NCBI GenBank assembly: GCA_009760885.1
Contig: CM019713.1
Span: 80,351,086 to 80,415,085, forward strand
Origin: Achatina immaculata
Lineage: Eukaryota > Mollusca > Gastropoda > Stylommatophora > Achatinidae
DNA length: 64,000 nt
Direction: 5' to 3'
A program made the translations under genes and the position numbers. Shown piece after piece: positions 36,322-46,824 of the stretch (positions within the stretch are counted from its first letter, which is position 1; the number at the start of each line of letters is the position of its first letter). The notes under the pieces were generated by a model. That model searched no databases. It saw only the letters and a program-made list of their open reading frames with translations, and was not told the DNA's origin.

Positions 36322-36714
36322 GTAGGTCTCTATTGCATGTTACAAATGACTGTTTGACAGGTATCTGGCTGAAGTAGTTGTATTATAACATCACAACCGA
36401 CTAATAATGGCTGCCATTAATGAACTGTTAATGCTTTAGAGCGCTGTGGAAAAAAATAATCAAGTTTGTAGTAGATTTTCAGTCTAAAAGATTATTTTAT
36501 AATTCACCTGCTACGTTCTCGAAGGAAGTCCCGTATATATGTATTATACCCGGATCTCGATGTTTAAGTAGTTGCTTTAACTTTATTTCTGTTTTTGTTT
36601 GTTTTTTAAAGTCAGTTTTTATAAACTTAAAATGTTAGGTACCCATTTGTATGGCTTGGTCAGACCGAAACGACTCCAGCAGCTGAAATAAAAATCGGTG
36701 TTGGGAGCAATCCT
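36322..36714. other. No recognisable feature
   Basis: AT-rich sequence between the candidate first exon and the 38 bp satellite; an intron if the exon call is right. Confidence 0.3.
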
Positions 36715-37199
36715 TGCTGTCAATGAGTCAGTATCTTTCTCTATATGTTATAATATCCAATGAGTCAGTATTATTTCTCTACCTGTTGTAATATCCAATG
36801 AGTCAGTATTATTTATGTTATAATATCCAATGAGTCAGTATTATTTCTTTATCTGTTATAATATCCAATGAGTCAGTTTTATTTCTCTATCTGTTATAAT
36901 ATCCAATGTGTGAATATTCTTTCTTTATCTGTTATAATATCGAATGAGTCAGTATTATTTCTCTACCTGTTGTAATATCCAATGAGTCAGTATTATTTAT
37001 GTTATAATATCCAATGAGTCAGTTTTCTTTCTTTATCTGTTATAATATCCAATGAGTGAATATTCTTTCTTTATCTGTTATAATATCCAATGACTTAGTA
37101 TTATTTCTCTATATGTTATAATACCCAATGAGTCAGTATTCTTTCTCCACCTGTTATAATATCCAATGAGTCAGTATTATTTCTTTATCTGTTATAATG
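36715..37199. repeat. 38 bp satellite with AP-1-like site, block 1
   Basis: About 13 units built from CCAATGAGTCAGTATTATTT, CTCTACC and TGTTATAATAT. Each intact unit has CCAAT overlapping TGAGTCA, the AP-1 consensus. Two units have lost the heptamer to TGTGTGAA or TGAGTGAA. Confidence 0.95.
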
Positions 37200-39126
37200 A
37201 CGAGCAGCCAAATTAAACATGTTGAATGCAAAAGCAGATCATGAACGAGATTCGTCAAAAGCAAAATACAAAGACATAGACAGGAAAGTAAAAAGTTCAG
37301 CTAGAAGGGATAAAAGAGAATACATAGACAATATGGCGAAAGAGGCAGAAAAAGCAGCAAAAACAGGAGACAGCAAAACTTTATATAACATACAAAAGAG
37401 GCTAACAGGTACTATTACATCTAAAGAAAGACCAATCCTTAGCAAAACTGGAACACTATTAACATCAAATAAAGACCAAAAGCAAAGATGGGCTGAACAC
37501 TTCCAAGAAATACTCAATCGACCACACCCAAAAGAATTGTTAAACCTTGAAACTGACTTACCAGCCCCACAACTAAATGTCAATCTAGATGAAATTAAAT
37601 TGCATGAAATTGAAGCAGCAGTGAATTTAATGGCTAACAACAAAGCTGCAGGTGAAGATGAAATAACAGCCGAGATGCTAAAAGCTATCAATAGTGACAA
37701 CATGAGACAACTACAGAGAATGTTTAACAAGATTTGGAAAGAAGAAAAGGTCCCTTCTAATTGGAAGAAGGGAATCATTGTTAAAATACCAAAAAAGGGC
37801 AACCTTAGTGACTGTAACAACTGGAGAGGAGTAACCTTAATATCAGTTGTGTCAAAAGTATTTTGCAAGGTCATTTTGAATAGACTCAAAGATATAGTGG
37901 ATACTGCAATGAGAGAAGAACAAGCAGGATTTCGAAAAGGGAGAAGCTGTCTCGACCAGATCTTTACTCTCAGAATAATACTTGAAGAACATATTGAAAA
38001 GCAAAAACCATTAATACTGAATTTCATAGATTTTAAGAAGGCATTTGATAGCATACACAGAGATTCATTATGGAGAATTTTATGTCTATATGGAATACCA
38101 TCTAAAATTGTCAACATCATTAAGGACTTATACAATGGATATGGTTGTGCAGTCAAGACAGAAGAAGGGATGAGTGAATGGTTCCAGATTGAAACAGGCG
38201 TGAAACAAGGATGTATACTGTCTCCTTTATTTTTTGGGATTACAATAGACTTCATAATGACAAAATGCTGCACAGGTAACACAGGTATTGACTGGGTACA
38301 TGGGACCCAACTAGAAGATCTTGATTTTGCTGATGACATAACTCTTATCAGTAATAATGTGAATTCCATGCAAGAAAAAACAGATAGCCTATCTTCACTG
38401 GCTAGCAAAATAGGACTTGAAATTAACAAGGACAAAACAAAGATAATGAAAATTCCCATCAATCAAAATGGAAAAATACACATAGAAGGGACAGATATTG
38501 AAGAAGTCAATCAATTTGCATACCTTGGCAGCTACATAGACAAGGATGGTGACACTAGAAAGGAAGTTAGGATCAGAATTGCAAAAGCAGCATCAATCTT
38601 CAAGAATCTTGAGAACATATGGAATTCAAAAGTTATAAGCACAAAAACCAAGTTAAGACTATTCAATTCAAATGTAATATCCACCCTCATTTATGCATGC
38701 GAAAGCTGGAAAACAACTAAAGAAATAGAAAAGAAATTAGACTCTTTTGAAAACAAATGCCTAAGGAAAATACTCGGCATCAAGTGGAATGAATTCAAGA
38801 ACAATGCAGAGATAAGACAGATGAGTGAACAACAACCAGTCTCACGGGTGATCAGGAAAAGGAGATGGACATATGTTGGTCACTTGATGAGAAGAAATGA
38901 TCAGAGAATCCCAAAACAAGCTATCAAGTGGAACACAACAGGCCGAAGAAAAAGGGGCAGACCGCGTGAAACTCTAAAGAGGACATTATTAAGAGAGGCC
39001 AAGTTAACAGGCATAACATCCTTTGATGAGGTTGAAAGACTCGCCGAAGACAGGAAAAATTGGCGAACTACTTTGCGAGCCCTATGTGACGTCTAACGGC
39101 ACGGGAAGGATATAAGATATAAGATA
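37200..39126 (+). mobile_element. LINE family A, 5'-truncated copy A1
   Basis: A 1.9 kb element inside the 38 bp satellite. It lacks the endonuclease half seen at 24.2 kb, starts just before the RT ORF, and ends CGGCACGGGAAGGATATAAG plus (GATAA)n-like tail. TATAATG lies at both sides (37193-37199 and 39127-39133), but the satellite itself holds TATAAT, so this duplication is uncertain. Confidence 0.9.
37219..39096 (+). CDS. Family A reverse transcriptase (non-LTR, RTE-like), intact 625-codon frame
   Basis: Reverse transcriptase of a non-LTR retrotransposon, which copies the element RNA at a nicked chromosomal target. Visible in order: a Lys-rich N-terminal linker (1-100), PKKGNLSDCNNWRG (191-204), QAGFRKGR (235-242), FIDFKKAFD (269-277, first catalytic Asp D271), GVKQGCILSP (327-336), FADD catalytic box (370-373), the thumb region with YLGSYIDKDGDTR, and a C-terminal basic tail with YVGHLMRRN and RRKRGRPRE. 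All three catalytic Asp are present and there is no stop. The endonuclease domain is missing, so this copy could not move by itself. The first ATG lies in the linker, so the true protein began upstream in the complete element. The long antisense frame here is a shadow. Confidence 0.93.
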   Translation: MLNAKADHERDSSKAKYKDIDRKVKSSARRDKREYIDNMAKEAEKAAKTGDSKTLYNIQKRLTGTITSKERPILSKTGTLLTSNKDQKQRWAEHFQEILNRPHPKELLNLETDLPAPQLNVNLDEIKLHEIEAAVNLMANNKAAGEDEITAEMLKAINSDNMRQLQRMFNKIWKEEKVPSNWKKGIIVKIPKKGNLSDCNNWRGVTLISVVSKVFCKVILNRLKDIVDTAMREEQAGFRKGRSCLDQIFTLRIILEEHIEKQKPLILNFIDFKKAFDSIHRDSLWRILCLYGIPSKIVNIIKDLYNGYGCAVKTEEGMSEWFQIETGVKQGCILSPLFFGITIDFIMTKCCTGNTGIDWVHGTQLEDLDFADDITLISNNVNSMQEKTDSLSSLASKIGLEINKDKTKIMKIPINQNGKIHIEGTDIEEVNQFAYLGSYIDKDGDTRKEVRIRIAKAASIFKNLENIWNSKVISTKTKLRLFNSNVISTLIYACESWKTTKEIEKKLDSFENKCLRKILGIKWNEFKNNAEIRQMSEQQPVSRVIRKRRWTYVGHLMRRNDQRIPKQAIKWNTTGRRKRGRPRETLKRTLLREAKLTGITSFDEVERLAEDRKNWRTTLRALCDV

Positions 39127-39233
39127 TATAATGTCTATTGGGTCAGTATTATTTCTCTATCTGTTATAAATCCAATGAGTCAGTATTATTTCTTTATCTG
39201 TTATAATATCCAATGAATCAGTATTCTTTCTCA
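39127..39233. repeat. 38 bp satellite, block 2
   Basis: About 2.5 units between LINE A1 and LINE C. Confidence 0.9.
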
Positions 39234-39245
39234 TCATCATCATCA

Positions 39246-40372
39246 TCATGTGCCGTGCCGACTGGTGTTGGCTATTATGCTTCTCCAGAGTACCCGATCC
39301 TTCATGCAGGCCATAAGCTCAGTTGGTGATCTCCTCTCACACCATCCCGTCAGACTGTCCAGTATCATTTCTCTTGGTCTTCCTCTTGATCTTCTTCCTT
39401 CTATTTTTCCTGTTGTTATAATATTTTCAATGCCCCCTCTTCTCATTGCATGTCCTATGAAAGTACATTGTCTCTCTCTTATCTTTTTGACAAGGTTTTT
39501 TGTCTCTCCAGCTCTTCTCCTACATTCTTCATTAGTTATTTTTGCTGTCCAGGGGATTCGTAATATTCTTCTAATAAACCATATTTCTGCTGCTTCCAAT
39601 GATTTTTGTGCAGACTTGCCTATTGTCCATGATTCACTTCCATATAACAAGATAGGTTCAATATAGCATTTTAGGTGTAGTTTTCTAACATTCATTGATA
39701 AGGATGTGTTGGTCAATATGTTTCTCATTCTCTGAAATTTAGTCTTTGCTTGGCCTATTCTGTTCCTAATTTCTCTACTGCATTTCCCATCTGAAGTTAT
39801 TACTGCTCCAAGGTATTTGAATTTCTGCACCTGCTTTAGAACAGTTCCGTTTAATTTAATACTGCATGTTGGTGGATTCTGTTTCTTAGATATAACCATA
39901 GTCTATGTCTTTTTGATGTTCAAAGTAAAGCCTTTCTGTTCACTTTCTTTGGCAACTTTTTCCAAGAGATTTTGCAGGTCTTGTTGGTTCTCAGCTATCA
40001 GTACTGTGTCGTCAGCATACCGAAGGTTGTTAATATTGTATCCTCCAATTTTTATGCCTGGGTCTGTGATGATTGTTCTTAGAATATTCTCGCTATACAG
40101 AGAAAAAAGGTCTGGAGATAGTACACATCCTTGTCGCACCCCTTGTTTTATAGGTTGATATTTTCCAATTCTATTTTCAACTCGAACTGCTGCTTCTTGC
40201 TGCCAGTATAGATGTTTTAAAATCCTCAGGTCTTTGCCGTCTATATTGATGTCTTCAAGCATTTTAATAATTTCATTATGTTTCACCTTGTCCTTGGTGT
40301 AATCAATGAAGCATAAGAAGAGATCTTTCTGTACTTCTAAAGCTCTTTCTGTTAGTGTTTGTAAAGCGTAAA
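39246..40372 (-). pseudogene. Family C reverse transcriptase, main part, frame-broken
   Basis: Two minus-strand frames (39903-40403 and 39246-39899) carry [31 protein letters not shown] (intact YADD, unlike the copies at 13 and 14.6 kb), VISKKQNPPTCSIKLNGT, KYLGAVITSDGK, YGSESWT and GRRSRGRPREMI, ending RHGT plus stop. FIDYTK runs straight into DKVKH because a few bases of the KAFD motif are deleted. A stop or shift between the two frames at about 39900 also breaks it. Confidence 0.88.
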
Positions 40373-42182
40373 GAAACATAAGAAAAGACCAAAAACAATA
40401 CATACAAGATTGTTGTGAAAGAAAAGAAGAACATCAGAGGTGTGGAAGAGATAGTGAAATTTTTAAAGAAATGAAGACATTGACGAGAAATGTCACACCT
40501 AAGCTAAATGTAATTTGTGATGAGATGGGGAATACCCTGACAGAGACAGAGGAAATTCTAGAAAGATGGAAGGAATATTGCAAAAGAATGTATGAAACAA
40601 CCGACTGTGGAAGCAGAAATCAACAGTGTGAATTATTATTGGAGGAGAAAGAACCCGAGCCGACAATGGAAGAAGTTTTATGGGCAATAAAGAATCTGAA
40701 AAATGGTAAATCACCAGGATGTGATGAGATAACCGCTGAATTTATTAAAGCAGGAGGAAAGGAGTGTGCAACAATCTATCATGCACTATGTAAAAAGATA
40801 TGGCATTCAGGTATTTGGCCAAAAGAATGGAAAAGAACTGTATTCATACCACTGCCAAAAAAGGGTAACTTGAAATTATGCATCAACTACAGAACTGTTG
40901 CCCTGATTAGTCACGTCAGTAAAATTCTGTTAAAAATCATAATGGGTAGACTTCGAAAGAAAATAGAAGAAGAAGTCAATATGGTCCAAGCTGGCTTCAG
41001 GCAAGGAAGAGGATCAAGAGATCATATATTCAATCTAAGATTAATAATAGAGAAATGCAGGGAGTTTAATGTGAATCTATATTTATCCTTTATAGACTAC
41101 TCAAAGGCATTTGATTGTGTACAACACCAGAAACTTTGGGAAATAATGGAAAAAATGGGATTTCCAACACATTTGATACAATTAACATCACTGCTGTATC
41201 TAGACCAACAAGCAGCAGTAAGAATAAATGGTGAAACAACTTGGTTTGACATAAAACAAGGGGTCCGTCAGGGGTGCATATTGTCACCCTACTTATTTAA
41301 CTTGTATACTGAAAATATAATGAGGAATGTTAGAGAAGATGTAGACAAAGAATATTACGATGCCATAACAGTTGGAGGTTATGAAATACCAGAGATTAGA
41401 TATGCTGATGACACAGTATTGCTGTCCACAACACAAAAAGGAATGGAAAAACTAATTATGTCAATCCGCAAGAACAGCGAAGAGCAGAACCTCTATCTTA
41501 ATGCAAAGAAAACTAAAGTGATGAAAACTGACAAGACAAACAAGGCAACTGAAATATGTATCAATGAGGACAAACTGGAAGAAGTGGAGAGTTTTGAATA
41601 TCTTGGATCACTACTAACTAATAATGGAGATACAATGAGGGGAATTAAAAGGAGGACATCTATTGCTCTTCAGAAAGTAAAACAAATAAAGAATCTGTGG
41701 AGAGGAGCAGACAGAACCACAAAAATAAGATTTTTAAGGGCATGCATCTTTCCCATCGCAACATATGCCTGTGAGACCTGGACACTTAACAAAACAGCTG
41801 AGAAACACATAAATGCCTTTGAATGTAAATGCTACAGAAGAGTTCTCCAAATATCGTGGACACAAAAAAGAACAAATATATCTATACTGCAAGAGCTTAA
41901 TATTGAAGAAGGCTGGCTAGTAAAGAGGATTAAAGAGAGAAAACTTAAATATTTGGACACATTAAACGTCATGATAATTTAGAGAAGACCATGTTGAAAG
42001 GATACATAATGGGAAAAAGAAAAAGAGGAAGACCGAAACGAAGATAGCTGCAAGACATCGTTGACGATCTGGAAATGGATGCAGCAGCAGCAGGCCATCT
42101 TGCTCACAACCGAGAGGCCTACAGGAGTGCTGTTTGGGAGGCAAACTTCAGCAAGGGATGCAAAGGAATGAATGAATGAATG
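40373..42182 (+). mobile_element. LINE family B insertion in LINE C, 10 bp target duplication
   Basis: Flanked by AAAGCGTAAA (40363-40372) and AAAGAGTAAA (42183-42192), nine of ten identical. Rejoining the flanks restores the family C sequence at its AALRTL region (compare 12685). It ends with a (GAAT)n tail at 42165-42182. The endonuclease half is absent, so it is 5'-truncated. Confidence 0.9.
40471..41982 (+). CDS. Family B reverse transcriptase (non-LTR), 503-codon frame, C-terminal frameshift
   Basis: Non-LTR reverse transcriptase. Seen in order: LKNGKSPGCDEITAEFIKAG (about 73-92), PLPKKGNLKLC (about 128), QAGFRQGR, FIDYSKAFDC, GVRQGCILSP, YADD (311-314), the YLGSLLTNNGDTM region and YACETWTLNKTAEKHINAFE. 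The catalytic aspartates are intact. The frame ends early: AATATTTGGACAC here is AATATTTTGGCCAC in the copy at 62.88 kb, and losing one T diverts the protein from KYFGHIKRH to KYLDTLNVM. The basic GKRKRGRPKRRW tail still exists downstream in another frame (42000-42150). A one-base homopolymer loss could also be an assembly error. Confidence 0.9.
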   Translation: MKTLTRNVTPKLNVICDEMGNTLTETEEILERWKEYCKRMYETTDCGSRNQQCELLLEEKEPEPTMEEVLWAIKNLKNGKSPGCDEITAEFIKAGGKECATIYHALCKKIWHSGIWPKEWKRTVFIPLPKKGNLKLCINYRTVALISHVSKILLKIIMGRLRKKIEEEVNMVQAGFRQGRGSRDHIFNLRLIIEKCREFNVNLYLSFIDYSKAFDCVQHQKLWEIMEKMGFPTHLIQLTSLLYLDQQAAVRINGETTWFDIKQGVRQGCILSPYLFNLYTENIMRNVREDVDKEYYDAITVGGYEIPEIRYADDTVLLSTTQKGMEKLIMSIRKNSEEQNLYLNAKKTKVMKTDKTNKATEICINEDKLEEVESFEYLGSLLTNNGDTMRGIKRRTSIALQKVKQIKNLWRGADRTTKIRFLRACIFPIATYACETWTLNKTAEKHINAFECKCYRRVLQISWTQKRTNISILQELNIEEGWLVKRIKERKLKYLDTLNVMII

Positions 42183-42192
42183 AAAGAGTAAA

Positions 42193-42690
42193 TGGCATTG
42201 TGTGTTCCCTTTCCTTCAACAAATCCAAACTGTTCATCTGCTATTTCCATTTTTATCTTTTTCCTTGTTCTTCTCATAATTATTCTCAGAAGTAGCTTCG
42301 TTATGTGACATGAGAGGCTGATAGTCCGGTTGTCGTCACATTCCTTTGCACCTGGTTTCTTTGGTAGTGCTATAAACGTGGATTTAATCAGGTCACTGGG
42401 AATATAACCACTATCGTAAATGTCATTCAGTAACTTTGTTTATTGTTTTTGTTCCTGTCTCCTCTAGTGCCTCTATTTCTTCTATTGTTATATTATCATG
42501 CCCAGTCGCTTTTCCTTTCTTCATGTGTTTGATGACATCTATGATTTCATCTTCAAGTATTGGTGGTCCCTCACAGTTTTCAGTATCTGGTGTTAATTCT
42601 GGTCTTTCTTCTCCATATAGCTCACCAATATACTCTGTCCACCTGTCCACAATGTCTTCTTTTCCCATTAACATTTTACCTTCTTTCGAT
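42193..42690 (-). pseudogene. Family C linker and RT N-terminus
   Basis: Minus strand 42674-42423 reads KEDIVDRWTEYIGELYGEERPE, GPPILEDEIIDVIKHMKKGK and NITIEEIEALEETG, the segment before RT motif 1. The frame then changes and continues as the LPKKPGAKECDD region and MSH, with the same CACATAACGAAG frame break as the copy at 12.56 kb. Confidence 0.8.
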
Positions 42691-42942
42691 TTCAGGCATC
42701 CTGTGGTTATTTTGTTTTCCTGCCTGTGAGTTCATTAATTCGTTTGTGCATGTTTTTGCTGTCTATAATATGAGAGTCCTCTATCTGTCTGCACTGCTCA
42801 TTTAACCACAATTCTTTTGCTTCTCTGCATTTGCGTCTTATTTCTTTATTTATCTTGTTATATTTTTCTCGTTATTTTTACTCCTCCTCCTCTTGTCCAT
42901 CAGTCCTAAGATGTCGTCTGTCATCCATTTATTTTTAGAGGC
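42691..42942 (-). pseudogene. Family C endonuclease-RT spacer remnant
   Basis: Non-coding by frame but colinear: minus-strand sequence joins the endonuclease tail to the linker, with stops and a Lys/Arg-rich decayed reading. Confidence 0.5.
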
Positions 42943-44019
42943 TTATTTTTTTGGTGGTATTATCTCCTTAACAGTTTGGTGGATAGAATCTCTTAACATT
43001 TCCCATTGTTCATCTATACTATTTATCTTTGCTAATGCATTGTATCTATTTGTTATAATAACTTTGTATTGTTCTCGCAGTTCTTGGTCATTTTTAAGAA
43101 GTTCTGTATTCAGTTTGATGTTTCTCACTTTTCTGCCTGCTTTCTTTAGTTTTATTATAACTTTTCCACAGAGTGGATCATGGTCACTATTGCAGTCAGC
43201 TCCTGGCATGGTTTTTCTTGTCAGTAATTCATTCCAGAATCGTTTGTTGATTAATATGTAGTCTATCTGGTTAAATGTATTTTTGTCTGGGCTGCACCAC
43301 GTTGCCAGTCTTCGATGATGTTGTTTAAACCAGGTGTTTCCTACAACCATGCTGGGTATTCTTGCCTATTCAATTAATTTATAACCTCTGTCATTCCTCT
43401 CCCCCAGTCCATAGTCACCAACGATGTCTGAAGTTCTTCCTTTACCAACTTTGGCATTAAAATCTCCCATGACTATGGTAACTTCATGGGACTTTGTGTG
43501 TTTTAGTGCTGTCTCTATGTCATTATGAAATAGCTGTAAATCTTCTTCAGAGCTTTCAGATGTTGGAGCGTACACTTGTATAATATTTACGTTTATTGGT
43601 TGTCCTTTCAGTTGGGCTAGCAGTACTCGGTCCGAGATGTTCAAATATCCTACAATTGTCCTTGCCGTTTGTTCATCAAATATAATTCCTACTCCTCGTT
43701 CGTGTTTCTCACTTCCAGAATATATTATTGTATATTTATCTGAGTTTATCTTCCCCGCACCTGTCCATCTAACTTCACTCATTCCTAATATGTTGATCTT
43801 CATCCTTTCCATTTCCATCTTTACATTTTCTAATTTTCCAGCCTGGAATAAAGTTCTAACATTCCATGTTGCTATTTTGAACTTGTTAGTTTTGCCACCA
43901 GTAGCTTGATGACGATCTGGCCTCACCTGTGGCTCGTGAGCTGCCCTACCGGACGAGGCTGTTCCAGAGGAACATCCATTAACGTCGTTCATGATGAATC
44001 GATTATTCTGTTCCAGCAT
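42943..44019 (-). pseudogene. Family C APE-type endonuclease, split by one stop
   Basis: The endonuclease nicks target DNA to start reverse transcription. Minus-strand frames 44019-43366 and 43350-42943 read FKIATWNVRTL, MSEVRWTGAG, VYAPTSES, VMGDFNAKVG and DYGLGERNDRGYKLIE, then after one in-frame stop near 43369 WCSPDKNTFNQIDYILI and NSDHDPL. All the usual APE/exonuclease-III motifs are present: the metal-binding Glu in SEVRW, GDFN, and the SDHD His. Proteins like this are often annotated as craniofacial development protein 2-like, although they come from RTE-type elements. Confidence 0.9.
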
Positions 44020-44343
44020 AACTATTCTTGGACGCTAAAACAGTGGTTTCCCGTTGCCTTCTGTCGGTTTGTGTACGGACTCTCCGCTAGCCTTTGGACT
44101 CCCTGTCCTACCCGCAAGACAGCGGGAGCGAGAGGTTTTAAGGCGCCTTCACTGAGCACCTGAGGCACTTTATAGGAGTAGTAGAGCCACCTACTACCCC
44201 ACCTCGCTCTCTGAGTCTACAGTTGGTCCGTGCCTGCTTATTTGGATAACTCCTTATTCACAGGGATCCTCCATATCTGGAGGACTTTCACCATCCGCCA
44301 CCTGTGACGCGCTGGGTTGGGGATGGTCGCCCTAGCTTTACCC

Positions 44344-44965
44344 TGTTATAATATCCAATGAATCATTATTCTTTATCTATCTGTTATAAATCCAATGAGT
44401 CAGTATTCTTTCTCCACCTGTTATAATATCCAGTGAGTCAGTACTATTTCTCTTTCTGTTATAATATCCAATGTGTCAGTAATTTTTCTCTACCTGTTAT
44501 AATATCCAATGAGTCAGTATTATTTCTCTATCTGTTATAATATCCAATACGCCAGTATTCTTTCTCTACCTGTTATAATATCCAATGAGTCAGTATTATT
44601 TCTATATCTTTTATAATATCCACTGAGTCAGTGTTCGTTCCCTATCTGTTATAATATCCAATGAGTCAGTATTATTTATCTACCTGTTATAATATACAAT
44701 GAGTCAGTATTATTTCTCTACCTGTTATAATATCCAATGAGTCAGTATTATTTCTCTTTCTGCTATAATATCCAATGAATCAGTAGTATTTCTCTATCTC
44801 TTATAATATCCAATGAGTCAATATTATTTCTCTACCTGTTATAATATCCAATGAGTCAGTATTATTTATCTAACTGTTATAATATCCAGTGAGTCAGTAT
44901 TCTTTCTCTATCTGTTATAATATCCAATGAGTCAGTATTATTTCTCTACCTGTTATAATATCCTG
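44344..44965. repeat. 38 bp satellite with AP-1-like site, block 3
   Basis: About 16 units of the same repeat as 36715-37199. TGAGTCA is intact in most units. Confidence 0.95.
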
Positions 44966-45174
44966 ACGAATTTAACACTGGAACTGGTAACAGTAACAAC
45001 CTACAACAATCAGTAACAAACAGTAACATGTACAAGAGATCAAATATCTCGTTATTTATTTATAACAGATGCGAAATTTAATTTTAAAAATACAGTTCTG
45101 AAATCACCAGGCCAAGAAAAAGAAATTAACCTGACATATTAATCTTATTTTTATAAATAGCACCTCAATGCCTC

Positions 45175-45175
45175 T

Positions 45176-45215
<40 letters not shown>
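45175..45215. repeat. (ATC)n tail of LINE E
   Basis: About 13 ATC units, i.e. (GAT)n on the element strand, the same tail type as family C. Confidence 0.9.
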
Positions 45216-45217
<2 letters not shown>

Positions 45218-45324
45218 TTGTGAAGTCTCTCAAAGGAAGTTTAGTAGAATTGAGTCTCCAGTATTTTCTTCTTCTTGCTTTTGTAGAGCACTCGGTCAAG
45301 GTGGTCTGCCGTCCATCTTTTGAT

Positions 45325-46565
45325 GTTGTCCACTCATCTATGTCACTGTCCATCTTTTGATGTTGTCCACTCATCTATGCAGCTGTCCATCTTTTGATGT
45401 TGTCCGCTCATCTATGTTGCTTCCATCTTTTGATGTTGTCACTCATCTATGTAGCTGTCCATTTTTTGATCTTGTCCACTCATCTATGTCGCTGTCCATC
45501 TTTTGATGTTGTCCACTCATCTATGCAGCTGTCCATCTTTTGATGTTGTCCGCTCATCTATGTTGCTTCCATCTTTTGATGTTGTCACTCATCTATGTAG
45601 CTGTCCATTTTTTGATCTTGTCCACTCATCTATGTCGCTGTCCATCTTTTGATGTTGTCCACTCATCTATGTCGCTGTTCATCTTTTGATATTGTTCGCT
45701 CATCTATGTCACTGTCCATCTTTTGATATTGTCCGCTCATCTATGCCGCTGTCCATCTTTTGATGTTGTCCACTCATCAATATCACTGTCCCTCTTTTGA
45801 TGTTGTCCACTCATCAATATTGATGCCCTTCTTTTGATGTTGTCCATTCATCAATGTCGCTGTCCATCTTTTGATGCTGTCCACTCATCAATGTCGCTGT
45901 CCATCTTTTGATGTTATCCACTCATCTATGTCGCTGTCCATCTTTTGATGTTGTCCACTCATCAATGCCGCTGTCCCTCTTTTGATGTTGTCCACTCATC
46001 AATGTCGCTGTCCATCTTTTGACGTTGTCCACTTATCTATGTCGCTGTCCATCTTTTGATGTTGTCCACTCATCAATGTCGATGTCCATCTTTTGATGCT
46101 GTCCACGCATCTATGTCGCTGTCCATCTTTTGATGTTGTCCACTCATCAATGTCGATGTCCATCTTTTGATGCTGTCCACTCATCTATGTCGCTGTCCAT
46201 CTTTTGATGCTGTCCACTCATCTATGTCGCTGTCCATCTTTTGATGTTGTCCACTTATCTAAGTCGCTGTCCATCTTTTGATGTTGTCCACTCATCAATG
46301 TCGATGTCCATCTTTTGATGCTGTCCACTCATCTATGTCGCTGTCCATCTTTTGATGTTGTCCACTCATCTATGTCGCTGTCCATCTTGTGATGTTGTCC
46401 ACTCATCTATGTCGATGTCCATCTTTTGACGTTGTCCACTCATCTATGTCGCTGTCCATATTGTGATGTTGTCCACTCATCAATGTCGCTGTCCATCTTT
46501 TGATGTTGTCCACTCATCTATGTCGCTGTCCATCTTTTGATGTTGTCCACTCATCTATGTCACTG
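45325..46565. repeat. 37 bp minisatellite derived from LINE E coding sequence, about 34 copies
   Basis: Unit on + strand: CATCTATGTCGCTGTCCATC and TTTTGATGTTGTCCACT. On the minus strand it reads RHR-stop-VDNIKRWTA, which fits the GRxRxRWxDNIKxWT motif near the C-terminus of such reverse transcriptases with the first Trp codon TGG changed to TGA. Single-copy LINE sequence continues on both sides. Confidence 0.9.
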
Positions 46566-46824
46566 TCGTCAGCTTGTTTTCTTTCCTTTGATGTTGCCTT
46601 GAAACAGAATCTTCAGTTTAGTATTGTGTCTCTTGACGTGACCAAAATATCTTAGTTGTCTTGTTCTTATCATTTCCAATATTTCTCTTTTCAGTTTCAG
46701 CTGATCTAGCACTTCTTTGTTTTCTTTTCTCTCCTTCTGACATATCTTATTTTTCTGTATTTTCACGTTCCAAGGGCCTCTATTTTCTTTTCTTATGACT
46801 TATTCAAGGTCAAGACTTTTAAAG

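Larger units (their letters stand above)
39234..44343 (-). mobile_element. Near full-length LINE family C, interrupted by LINE B
   Basis: Minus-strand RTE-like element inside the 38 bp satellite. The 5' end is near 44343 (GCTAGGGCGACCATCCCCAA on the minus strand), with about 320 nt of leader. Then come the endonuclease ORF, the linker and RT start (to 42193), a LINE B insertion (40373-42182), the rest of the RT (to 39246) and a (GAT)n tail at 39234-39248. Without the insert the element is about 3.3 kb, a usual size for RTE elements. The satellite continues on both sides. Confidence 0.88.

Noticed and set aside
37239..38462. 407-codon minus-strand open frame
   Set aside because: Antisense to the intact family A RT frame; A-rich codons of the RT produce few stops on the other strand. 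The similar 314-codon frame at 57425-58369 is the same shadow in copy A2.
39234..44343. Host gene for a craniofacial development protein 2-like protein
   Set aside because: The endonuclease-like frame is joined to an RT and a (GAT)n tail, so it is a retrotransposon product.
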